Source: Cyclina sinensis
Lineage: Eukaryota > Mollusca > Bivalvia > Venerida > Veneridae
Direction of reading: 5' to 3'
DNA: 64,000 nucleotides
NCBI GenBank assembly: GCA_012932295.1
Contig: JAAONU010000006.1
Location: 29,848,882-29,912,881 of the forward strand
Each line of letters opens with the position of its first letter. The first letter of the stretch is position 1. The notes under the pieces are model-generated. The model saw only the letters and a list, made by a program, of their open reading frames with translations. It was not told where the DNA came from and did not search any database. Both the position numbers and the translations under genes were made by a program. Below are positions 1 through 10,237 of the stretch, piece by piece.

Positions 1-380
1 TTTAGGCAAAAGCATTTAATCATGGTTGTACATATATGTACCCTGCATTTCTATTTTGGTTGAGCTTATGAAGTGCTTTACAAAATTTAAGATCATGTTT
101 GTTTTCCTTTGTCGAAAATGTTAGGTGCCTGGCAAATATTAAGTTGATTTTTCAACAGTGCAATTGTACTTTTATACATGTTCCAGTATGTACAAGCTCA
201 TTATAACATTGTTAAATTCCAAAAAGAACTAGAACTATCGCTGAATGCGATTCATACCCCCACCAATGTCCTTGACAGAAGACGACATGGAAAGGTGGTA
301 AAGGGAATAACTTTAGTGGCACAAATACATATACATAAAAAGAAATTATCTCTGGTGAAAAAAACAAACAAATTGTACAG
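1..380. repeat. Degenerate dispersed repeat, left edge
   Basis: AT-rich non-coding sequence, cut by the window edge. Bases 60-170 are a diverged copy of the unit tandemly repeated at 2000-2345 (shared words 'gttttcc', 'gtcgaaaa', 'gttgatttttca'). Bases 225-280 ('ctagaactatcgctgaatgc', then 'attcatacccccaccaatgtc') resemble the start of the repeat at 5188 ('ctagagctatcactaagtg'). The 68-codon reading frame here shows no protein-like features. No gene is seen. Confidence 0.5.
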
Positions 381-539
381 GTAATAAGTATAAATATATA
401 TTGTCAAATCATGTTCGAAACAGTTACAGTTTCATTTTCCCAATGTACTAAAAACAAACAAAAGCAGTGAAGTTAAGAAAATAGCATAGATATGTCAAAA
501 TGTAATTAAGAGTGGAAAAACTTTGCATACTGAGCTTAC

Positions 540-1690
540 TTGTTCTAGTTTTAGAAATATTCAAGTACATGTTAAAATTTCAGAACATTTTCTAAGTCCA
601 TTTTTGACCTTCAAATGTGGCCTTGACCTTAAGCTGGCACAAGGGTAAGATGGGTTCTGCACATTGCCCAGCTGGAGTGAACATTTGAGTCAAGTTTGAA
701 GAAAATCCTTCTATTAGTATAGAATTTATAGAGCGGACACGACATATTGTCTAGAATTGATTGTAAGTAAATTAAAAGACTTAAAAAGGGGCATAACTTT
801 GTCAAAATGCAATACAGAGTTATGAAACTTGACCTGCATATCTTACTTGTGATACCTCATATATCTTTTAAGTTTAAAGCAAATATCTGTGCTAGTTTCA
901 GAAATATTCAAGTACATGTTAAAATTTAAGAACATTTTCTAAGTCAATTTTGACCTTCAAGTGTGACCTTGACCTTAAGCCGGCACAAAGGTAACATGGG
1001 TTCTGCACATAACTTTGTTGAGTTGAACATTTGAGTAAAGTTTGAAGAAATTTCTTCTATTAGTATAGGATTTATAGAGCGGACACGACATATTGTCTAA
1101 TATTTGATTGTATGTAAATTTGAAGACTTAAAAAGGGGCATAACTTTGTCAAAATGCATTACAGAGTTTTGAAACTTGACCTGCATATCCTAATTGTGAC
1201 ACTTCATATATATTTTAAGTTTCAAGCAAATACGTTTTCTAGTTTCAGAAATATTCAAATACATGTTAAAATTTAAGAATATTTTCTAAGTCAATTTTTG
1301 ACCTTCAAGTGTGACCTTGACCTTAAAAGGGTAACATGGGTTCTGCACATCCCCTTGTTGAGGTGAACATTTGAGCCAAGATTAAAGAAAATCTTTCAAT
1401 TAGTGTAGGACTTACAGAGCGGACACGACATAATGTCTAATATTTGATTGTTTGATATTTGACCTTCAATTGTTACCTTGACCTTTAGCTGACACATGGG
1501 CAACATGGGTTCTGCACATCCTCTTGTTGAGGTGAAAATTTCAGCCAAGTTTGAAGAAAATCCTTCAATTGGTATAGGATTTATAGAGCGGACACGATAA
1601 TGGAGACGGACGGACGGACCGACCGACGGACGCGACAAAGCGAATCCATTATAGCCCCCCCCCCCCACATTTTGTGGTGGGGGTATAAAA
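540..1690 (+). repeat. 347-bp tandem repeat inside a bivalve-type mobile repeat
   Basis: Three and a half units follow each other. The anchor word 'attttctaag' recurs at about 587, 934 and 1281, a 347-bp period, and a shortened unit follows at 1440. Each unit carries 'tgaccttgacctt', 'gggttctgcacat', 'agagcggacacgacat' and 'ggggcataactttgtc'. The array ends in an (acgg)n-like tail at 1594-1630 and a short G/C hairpin at 1651-1684 (a run of C, 'acattttgtggtggggg'). This layout, variable central tandem units with a microsatellite and hairpin at the 3' end, fits non-autonomous DNA elements of bivalves. That assignment is inferred from general family knowledge; the period and the tail are seen directly. 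Confidence 0.75.
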
Positions 1691-1999
1691 ATGTATTAAA
1701 CAAACTTGCTATTTTTTGTAAAAGAAGTTTCAAGTTAAGAGATTAAATAATTTAAACGGCTAATATTATAACTTTAAAAACATAATTCCTAATATTATGA
1801 AATTTACACTTTCTTACTTAGATTAATGGATATATCCTTGTATTTTTGTTTTTGTTGTTCTTTGGTTGTTTTTTTTAAATATTTGTATTTATATATTCTT
1901 GTGACCATCATTCATGATGATAAGCTGCAAATACTTTAGTCGTAATAAACATTTGTTCTGTTCTGTTCTGTTCCCCATCTTATACAAGTGTTCATGTTT

Positions 2000-2345
2000 T
2001 CCCTTGTGGAAAAATATAAAGTGCCTGATCAGGCAAAATTTGTTGATTTTTCATCAGTGTTGTAAGTCATACAAAGTCTTTTTCTTCTTTTTTCGAAAAA
2101 TATTGAGTGCTTGGCTAAATTTGAGTTGATTTTTCATCAGTGTTAATTGTAAGTCATACAAAGTCTGTTTTCCTTTTTCGAAAAATATTGAGTGCTTGGC
2201 TAAATTTGAGTTGATTTTCATCAGTTATGTAAGTCATACAAAGTCTGTTTTCCTTTTTCGAAAAATATTGAGTGCTTGGCTAAATCTGAGTTGATTTTTC
2301 ATCAGTTTTGTAAGTCATACAATGTTTGTTTTCCTTTTTTGAAAT
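2000..2345 (+). repeat. Tandem repeat, about 80 bp, four units
   Basis: Units of 78-85 bp with the core 'aaaatattgagtgcttggct', 'gttgatttttcatcag' and 'gtaagtcatacaaagtctg'. The first unit (about 1985-2056) is more diverged, the next three nearly identical. A related single unit is at 60-170. No coding potential. Confidence 0.8.
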
Positions 2346-2600
2346 CTTATTTTGTTTAAACAAATTATCAATTTATATTTAAACAAATCTTATTTCGGTA
2401 TAACGAAATCTTTATTTGCTTAAACAAAATATTAATGCATTTAAACAAAATATTCATTCATTTTAAATGAAATCTTATTTGTTTAGATAATATGTTACTT
2501 CGTTTAAACGAAATGTTAATTTTTATAAATGAAATAAGATTTTGTTTAAACAAAATAAAATTAATGTGTGTATAATGCCATTTACTTTAGAGGCTTCATA
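2346..2600. other. AT-rich block with repeated GTTTAAAC palindromes
   Basis: The 8-bp palindrome gtttaaac occurs at 2354-2361, 2502-2509 and 2544-2551, with further 'tttaaac' words between them and the words 'aaatcttatt' and 'aataagattt' in opposite orientations. It looks like a decayed AT-rich repeat. No coding signal. Confidence 0.45.
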
Positions 2601-3904
2601 CAGGCAAAAGTTTGGTTTCTTTCTAGTCAGAATACAGAAGGTATACAAGGCTGTTACACTTAATAACTACCAATCTTAGACACAACACTAAAACTGTTTC
2701 AAGAAATTTCATGACAATCATCTTTAAACTCAAACTTCAAAAGAAGCAGACATCTGGAAAACATTTTTAAGACACACAGGTTCCAACCATACCATGATTG
2801 TCATCATCCTTATCATCATCAGCAGCATATTAACCCTTCTCCTGCTGGCAGCAACACTGTTTGCCTTTGCTACCAGTGCAGACCAAGATCAGCCTTCACA
2901 TCGGTGCCATCTGATCATGGTCTTCACTTTTCGCTATTCAGTCAGTAAATTTTCAATAAGCACTCCTGTAAATATTAATGGATCTGTCCAAATTGAAAGA
3001 TGGACAGGTCCATTTAAGATATTTGGCAGGCTCAGGGTTAACAATTTCTCTATTTTATTTCTACCAACACTGTAAATAACATTTTCTTCAAACTGAGAGC
3101 ATCAACATATACAAATCAACCTGGACTGAAATCAAACTAACTGCATAATAATGGTCAGAATGTTTACTTATACCAGTTTATATAAATACTTCCAGTACTT
3201 TCAGAAATTGCAACAGGAGATGAATGAAGTGGAAAAATTATTCTTCATTCACATATTGTATAAAGCTGCATTTCTTACTCATATCATTTCATTTAATACT
3301 GCAATATGCCCTTGAATTTCAAAACACATCATTTACCCAGGACTTACTCAGACAGAACTGATATAAAACAGAAAAATGCATTAGCTAACTTCCATTTAAC
3401 TGTCTCCTTTCTCAGAAATAAGCTTGCATTTTTACACAAAGACATAAATCATGTTTCAGTTGTATCTAAGACACTTAGTGTCTAAGTAACACAATGGAAG
3501 TTCTCCCCAGGATTTTCAGATTGCAGCAATGGCTTTTATGGATGAGCGTAATCAAATATACTTTTTTCCCATTTTTATGTCTACGGTAACAGACTTCATA
3601 GCCAAGACATTTTCTTCCATTCAGACAGGTAGCAAACTGTTTCTGTTCTTTCATTTATTTCAATTTTTTTTTTTCCCTTTTCAATGAATTTGATAATTAA
3701 TTTTTTCCTACATTTTCCTTCAGCAACTCAATGGGGTGAAAGGAAAATGGTTCCATCTACTTCCTTGGATTCAATGTCAATTAGAACAATTTGGCTTTCA
3801 CCCTTCAAACTGGATCTGCACATCCTTGCCATCTACTATTGGGTCTACAGTCAGCTGTTTGTATTAAGGTATTGAGTTCAAAATAAGCGAGATGCGTATC
3901 CTTA
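2601..3904. other. Non-coding stretch, nothing recognised
   Basis: AT-rich sequence. A 93-codon frame at 2794-3075 begins with a hydrophobic run but has no domain, no flanking splice signals and low complexity, so I do not call it a gene. Confidence 0.5.
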
Positions 3905-4120
3905 CAAACATGAAAGTTGACATAACAGAAAGATGAAATGCATCTTGGAAAAGACTACCCAAAGCCAGATTCAAACTCAGGTCCTCCAGCACCATAATTC
4001 ATCACTCCAGACAACTAAGCCAAAGAATCGATTCCCTGCTGCAGTTGTCAGAGGTTGTATTTCTACAATTATTGGCCAGTGTGTACTGGACCATAACACA
4101 CTTCCTCTTTAGAAAATCAT
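3905..4120 (-). repeat. tRNA-derived SINE-like copy, family A
   Basis: On the minus strand the copy reads as a tRNA-like head with an A-box-like 'ttagttgtctggag' and a B-box-like stretch complementary to 'ccagattcaaactcaggtcc', followed by a body. The plus-strand body words 'aacagaaagatg', 'aatgcatcttgg', 'attccctgctgcagttgtc' and 'actggaccataacaca' recur in the copies at 4210, 34850, 37015 and 37325. Recurring sequence with a tRNA-like internal promoter indicates a SINE. The family name is not known to me. Confidence 0.65.
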
Positions 4121-4209
4121 CACTTTAGATGATGATTGGTGTAAATTATCTAATTTTTATATCAGGAATCTTAAAAGATTTTTATCATTATTTCTACGTG
4201 CCGAATACG

Positions 4210-5110
4210 CCCCCATCTTAAGAACACTGAAGTTGGTAACAGAAAGATCGATGCAATGCATCTTGGAAAAGACCACACGTGATGGGATTCAAACTAGACC
4301 ACTGAGCCTGACACAGTTGCAGAGTTTGTATTTTAGAAATATAGGCCCGGTGTCATACCTGCCATAATTTTCTGGCCATTTCCGGGATTTTGATATCAAA
4401 GTTCCGGGATTTCAGCCAATTTTCTGGGACATACAACTATTCATACTTTCAATGCCCTATGATGACAGTGTCGTCTATGCTTCGTATTACAAGCATCGGC
4501 GCGATTTGATCGAACATTACAATATTCATCACAAATACATTTTAAACTTACCTTTTCTTTGTCGGACCGATATGTGAAAAACTTAGTTTAATTTTAAGCA
4601 GCATCTCTATTGACACCTAATTCCGATGACAGCAAACAAACCACAAATAAGTTAATGATTTAAAAATCATAGTGTTTGTCGGCAAGGTCGACGCGAATTT
4701 GCATTAAATTTAATTTTAAGTAGCATCTCTATTAACACCAAATACAGCGGCGACAGACTTTGAAAGGGGCAGATATTTCTTACAAATTAATTAATGCACT
4801 GCAAGTCAATAAATCGATAGCCAATAGTGGTCATTTGTTAATTGGTTATCAATGACAAGCGGTGTATTCACTGAATCGGAACATATTATTATAACGAATA
4901 ATTAAAGAATTAGCGGGCGTGTCAGAAATTTGACTGGCCTGATCAAAGGTATGCACGTTTTTCATGTTTTCTGGGACATCAAGTGTCTTTCCGGGACAGG
5001 CCCTTGATTTCCGGGACAATTCCAGACGATCCTGCACGTACGGCAGGTATGCCCATTGTGCACAGGACCATAATAACAATGGCAGTCAAGAGAAATGCAA
5101 CTGTTCAGAA
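4210..5110 (-). repeat. SINE-like copy, family A, split by a DNA element
   Basis: The start (4210-4353) matches the family A copies ('aacagaaagatcgatgcaat', 'accactgagcc', 'gttgcagagtttgtat'). The end ('tgtgcacaggaccataata', 5057-5075) matches their tail. The element at 4354-5051 separates the halves, so it inserted after the SINE did. Confidence 0.6.
4354..5051. mobile_element. hAT-like non-autonomous element with short TIRs
   Basis: Ends are 'catacctgcc' on the left and 'ggcaggtatg' on the right, an exact 10-bp inverted repeat. Both subterminal regions carry several copies of 'ttccggga' in opposite orientations. The 8 bp outside each end are cccggtgt and cccattgt, six of eight identical, which fits an aged 8-bp duplication as made by hAT transposases. 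It interrupts a SINE of family A. About 698 bp and no long reading frame, so non-autonomous. The superfamily is inferred from the duplication length. Confidence 0.55.
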
Positions 5111-5179
5111 ATCATGTAAATTAGATGATTTGACACTAAAGGAGGGACAAGTGAAGAGGAAGAAACATAGAATTACATG

Positions 5180-6262
5180 ACATATAGAACTAGAGCTATC
5201 ACTAAGTGTGATTAATACCCCAGCAAGACTGCTTCCGATTTTACTGAGGAAGTTAACAGAATACTTTGTAAAAGAATTGAAATAGAGTTCTGGTTGTGGG
5301 CAATTAAAGATAGTTGTGGTTCTTGTACACTGCATTTCCTTTCACTTTGGCTGACCATTGTATGAAGTTGCATTGAATTCCAACCACTAGTTTTCAAGTT
5401 ATGCTCCAGACAAGGAAAACCAACAAAGGGCAACAACTGTGCAAATACTGAAGATGGAGTTATGGCTCTTGTACAATGCACTTCCTGTCAATGTGCTTGA
5501 TCATTGTATGAAGTTTCAAGGAATGCCAACCATTAGTTTTCAAGTTATGTTCCAGACAAGGAAAACCAACAAAGGGCAATAACTGTGCAAGCACTGAAGA
5601 TGGAGTTACAATTCTTGAACACTGCACTTCCTCTCAATGTATGAAGTTGCATTAACTTAAAATAAGTAGTTTTCAAGTTATGCTCCAGACAAGGAAAACC
5701 AACAAAGGAAAACAACTCTGCAAATGATTGTCAAGTTACATGGCGGAAATGATTTTCAATGTTAAGGTCTGTGTGACCTTGACCTTTTATTACTGACCCC
5801 AAAATCAATAGGGATCATTCACTCAACCATTACATGAATTTCAAAATCTTTATGACAAATGGTTGTCGAGTTACAGAGTGTAAATGATTCTAAACATTTA
5901 GGTCACTGTGACCTTGACCTTTGACATACTGATCCATAAATGTATAGGGGTAAATGTGCACTCAATGTGTGCAATCATGATGTAAAGTTTGAAGTCACTA
6001 TAACAAATGATTGTCAAGTTACATGGCGGAAATGGTTTTCAAAGCAGGTCTATGTGACCTTGACCTTTGAGCTACTGACTCCAAAATCAATAGGGGTCAT
6101 TCACTCAATGTGGGCAATAATCACAAGAAGGTTAAAGACTGTAGGCCAAAGAGTACTCAAGTTATCCTCCAGAAACCAAATTGCTAACGAACGGACGGAC
6201 GGACAGACGGACGGACGCCCTGGACCATAACATAATATGCCCCCTTAGGGAATATAAAAGGA
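5180..6262 (+). repeat. Bivalve-type repeat with (acgg)n tail
   Basis: It begins 'ctagagctatcactaagtg', then carries three diverged units with 'ttttcaagttatgctccaga' and 'caaggaaaaccaacaaaggg', then units with 'gtgaccttgacctttga' (5772, 5907, 6055), and ends in an (acgg)n tail at 6189-6216 and 'aatatgcccccttagggaat'. Several short frames cross it on both strands, all shadows of the repeat. No gene. Confidence 0.7.
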
Positions 6263-6623
6263 TGGAAAAAGGTCAGTTATGACATGAAAAAAAGACAGAC
6301 TGACCCAGCATGGAAGTTTGACATGAAAAGCTGTAACAAAATTTATACGACATTGTTATAATAAAGTTTATAATATGCCAGGACGAGAGAACATGAAAGG
6401 AAATAAACACATAAAAATAACAACAGTTTACTGAGCTAATCAGCTATGTATCTCATGTTCCCAAGTCTTCATGTTTAACATGCAAAACATGAGGAAGACT
6501 TCGTATGTTGAAACATAAGAATACCATGATATGATTTGACAAAACGATACGAGAAAAGACTGATCAGACATGATGAACCAAAATAAAACTGACAGGAAAA
6601 GACAAATATTTAAAAACACTCAC

Positions 6624-6747
6624 CAGCTAATATGTATCCTGGGCCTGGATCTGAATTCCTATCATTGAAATCATTCCTTTTGGATGGATAAGATTCCTTG
6701 TATCCATCATTAATTTCTACAATTTCTGCTCTATCTTTACTTGCCAT
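6624..6747 (-). CDS. Candidate first coding exon of an unknown host gene
   Basis: On the minus strand an ATG (6745-6747) opens 41 codons beginning MASKDRAEIVEINDGYKES and ending SDPGPGYILAG, followed at 6623 by the donor ctg|gtgagtg, which matches the animal consensus. The exon ends in phase 1. Upstream splice acceptors tested in the same frame run into stops, so this ATG is probably the true start. The peptide is hydrophilic and acidic/basic, like a cytosolic N-terminus; no domain is recognised. The rest of the gene would lie to the left, in or beyond 1-6600, where I could not identify a partner exon. The candidate at 39740-39785 ends in the same phase and could be an alternative first exon of the same gene. 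Confidence 0.4.
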
Positions 6748-6799
6748 GGTATCCAGAATTTTAGAATGTTCACTGTTTATGAAATTTTCCTTACAGCAC

Positions 6800-7780
6800 A
6801 CGTAACACCTGTTTCAGACACTGTTCCTGGTAATTTGATTTCAGATAGAATAATGTTCTGAAGTACCTGTGGTAATGAACAGATTTCATACAGTTTATAA
6901 CAGATCAACAGCTAAAATCAGTTTCAGGGGAAAACATTTCCTACAGCTTGTAATATTAACACTGGTGGAGCCCCCTTGCACAATCAACAAAATTTATACA
7001 GAATTTATTCCAAAAATATAGACAACTTGGCAAACAGCTCACACAACTCTGCTTGATTCAAGTGACCAATGTCAGCTTTTGCATAAACCTATTAATCTTA
7101 AACTATTTACACCTTTTGCATTTCTTGATATTTTTCCAAAAACCCTTAAGAGAGACAATCTTCATCTTTTCTATTCTGTTTCTCTTACAATTTCTCCTGA
7201 GTGCCATTAGTGGATTTATTCACACCATCAGTTAAAGCATAAGGATAAATCAATGTGTAAATTTTCTCACAACAGACAAAAACCATGAATACCATCTAGA
7301 TATAAATATCAAGACCAAATGAAATATGTCTATACAGAAATATAATGTACTTTTCTTCTCATAGACTAGAGGGCAAATTCCTGTTAGAACAGTAATCTAA
7401 AAGCAAACCCTTATCACTACAACCACCACAGCAAATTCCCAGTCAGTTCATGATCATAAAACTATTGTCAGCACAACATTCAAAACACATACCCTTATGT
7501 TCAAAATACAACCCTCTGTTTTAGACAATCAAAATGAGTAATAGACATACGTATACAAGCACAATGACCTAAGAAAAACTATTGTCAGACCCAGGGATAA
7601 AAAAGAATCTTATCAACAAAAGAGTCAGCCACAAAAATGCAGAAAACCCTTTGCAGCATAACATCAAAATATCAATAAGTCCATGTGAGCAAAACCACAA
7701 AGTCAGTTGGCCCTTGTCAGCACAAGTAGGACCATGTCAGAAGAAATAAGAGTCAGCTAGCCTGTCACCATGACATTAAG
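6800..7780. other. Non-coding stretch, weak repeat traces at the right
   Basis: No coding or structural RNA signal. From about 7560 the words 'gtcagcacaa', 'ttgtcagcaa' and 'agtcagct' become frequent; these are decayed relatives of the 58-bp repeat that follows. Confidence 0.45.
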
Positions 7781-7784
7781 TAAG

Positions 7785-8815
7785 CCAAGTCTTGTCAGCA
7801 ATATGACTTGCCAGACCCTATCAGAAAAACAGTAATTTTCTGCAGCACCATTTATTATCAGTCAGCTAGCTCTCAGCAAGCCAAGCCTTTTCTGACCTTC
7901 CATCTGCTAACTACTCTTTTCAGCAAACCAATAAACCAGTCAGACCTTATTTGACTAACTACATGTACCAGCCAACTTCTCTTGTCAGCAAAACAGTAAA
8001 TCAATCAGGCCTTTTCTGACTAACTACCAGCCAACTACTCTTGTCAGCAAAACAATAAACCAACTGGCCTTGTCTAACTTACTTCCAACCAACTACTCTT
8101 GTCAGCAAAACAATTAAACAGTCACGCCTTGTCTGAATAACTACCAGCCAACTACTTTTCTCAGCAAAACAATAAACAACACATCTTGTGTGACTAACTA
8201 CCAGCCAACTACTCTTTTCAGCAAAATGAAAAGGCAGTCTGATAAGGACAGCTATATCCTGCAGTAGAACATTGGAATGGCTAACAAGTGTGAAGAGAGA
8301 AGGTTAGACCTCCCAATATGACATAGGATAATGATTTCTACAGAAAATGGGCAGCTACATTTGGACCTCACATTGGTAGCAGTTTAAAAGTTATGGAGTG
8401 GACACGAAATGTGGACTTTTTTATATATGACGTTTCAGTGTGACCTTGACCTTGGAGGTAGCAACCTGGTTATTGCACTCTGCACATCCTCTCATAATGG
8501 TGATATTAATTTGTGCCAAATTATTTTAAAAACTTTCCTTGCATTTAAAAGTTATGGAGCGGACACAAAGTTTCCAGACTGACAGACAGACAGGGCCATT
8601 CCTATAATCCCCTCCCCGCTACGCGGCATGGGATTAATAAACCAGTCAGGCCTTGTATGACTAACTACTAGCCACCTACTCTTGTCAGCAAAACAATAAA
8701 CCAGTCAGGCCCTGTCTGTGTAACTACCAGCCAACTTCTCTTGTCAGCAAAACAATTATCCAGTCAGGCCTTGTCTATTTACCAGCCAACTACTCTTGTC
8801 AGCAAAACAGAGGCA
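7785..8815 (+). repeat. 58-bp tandem array interrupted by another repeat
   Basis: Units of 58-59 bp with the core 'cttgtcagcaaaac' (7981, 8040, 8098, then 8684, 8742, 8798), 'accagtcaggccttgtctg' and 'ctaccagccaactactc'. The array stops at about 8230 and restarts at about 8637. Left units are more diverged than central ones. Confidence 0.75.
8232..8636 (+). mobile_element. Short non-autonomous element inside the 58-bp array
   Basis: Starts 'aaggcagtctgataaggaca' and ends 'gccattcctataatcccc', 'tccccgctacgcgg'. The interior has 'aagttatggagcggacac', 'gtgaccttgaccttgg' and a (gaca)n tail. The same start and end frame a larger copy at 10503-11343. It separates two halves of one tandem array, so it is the younger of the two. 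Confidence 0.6.
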
Positions 8816-10235
8816 GAAATCTGTACTCTTGAGGAATCAAAAAATTTAAGTATTGAAGATACTATCAATGTTCAAGACATTTTAAATGCATTTGCAGGCT
8901 AAAGGTGTGCGTTTCATTTTGGAATATGAAATAACTTCAGGAGACAGTTAAAATTATTTAATCAATTTTTTTTACTTTCATAACATTGAAAGCATTCAGT
9001 AAGATAATGCCTGCTAGCCCTTGTCAGGTCAGCAATAAATCATTTAGACCCTGTCAAAACAAACACCTACCAGCTAGCCACAGTAAAGACAGCCATGAGG
9101 TGCACCATAATCAAATTTAAACTTTTGTCAGCATGGAAGTATGTTGGCCAGTACTCAGATGCTCAAAGTCTTTTAAAAAAATGGCTTATTTATATATAAA
9201 CAACCTTTGTCGGATCACTGGAAATTGCTGAGTGCTATCTGAATTATGCTATATTCATTAGATAAGAATACTCAAGATTATTTAAAAGCTAGTTTATAAT
9301 GGCATCTGAAGAAGAAGAAATTCTTCTTACATACACTATTCACAATTAAACAGAGACTGGAAGATACTCCATCTACAATGACATCTGTTTCAAATTACCA
9401 TACCCTAATGATCTTGGAGAACAAGGTCTTTCAGATCCTTATCACTCTTCAAAATGCTTTTAGCTTTTTACAGAGTTCACATATTTATGTAACAATATTA
9501 TTAATATGGAAGTTTAAGCCATTACAGTCAGTTCCTATAAAATTGGCAAAACAACCCTTTTTACTGATAGGTTCATTAATGACAAAAATCTTCATGGTTC
9601 TGTCATAGACTGGTCTGCTTGCAAGAGGGTGGTCTATAGCTAATACCTCTGCTCTACCTGAAAAAATATTGTTTTGCAACTCAATTAAGGCTTATCAGAC
9701 TTCCAAGACAACTTTTTATTAAAAAAAAAAAAAATTGTTTATCTGCTGAACCATCTGAAATTAAGTGTGCTGCCATTTATCAAAAACTTGACAGTAGTTT
9801 TAACAATTTCACTGGTTTTTTTTATTTTCTATATAAAGGTCCAAGCAATTTACTGATTTTGTTTTGAATTATAGCCAAAGCCATTACGAAACTGAAACCC
9901 AACTAGATAAATATCAGTGATTTGGCTCTGGAAAGCAAACATTTCTGCTTTATTTGCCAGACAAAAACAAAAGCAACCAAAATACAAATATTTGTTTTGT
10001 CTGACTTTTTTTCTTGTAAGCAACTCTGTGTAAGCTAACATTACACTGTCATTAATTGTGGCAATTAATGATAACTTAAAAAGAGCTTTGACAAACAGCT
10101 GTGCCAGGGCTTGGACTTTATATATAAATTAGATGGCAGACCGGGTGGAGGGGCAGGTACAGGGGGTACCAACTGAGCCTCAATGTTGGCCATGTGTCTG
10201 ACTGCTTGATTAAATCATATCAATATTTACTTCAA
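8816..10235. other. Non-coding stretch, no gene seen
   Basis: AT-rich, with a poly-A run at 9719-9734 and a few short frames without protein character. Fragments near 9010-9080 and 9125 ('cttgtcagg', 'cttttgtcagc') are decayed units of the preceding array. Confidence 0.4.
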
Positions 10236-10237
10236 CA

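Noticed and set aside
2794..3075. 93-codon frame with a hydrophobic start as a small secreted or membrane protein
   Set aside because: The hydrophobic part is due to repeated atc/ctt triplets; no upstream promoter, no splice context and no similarity that I recognise.
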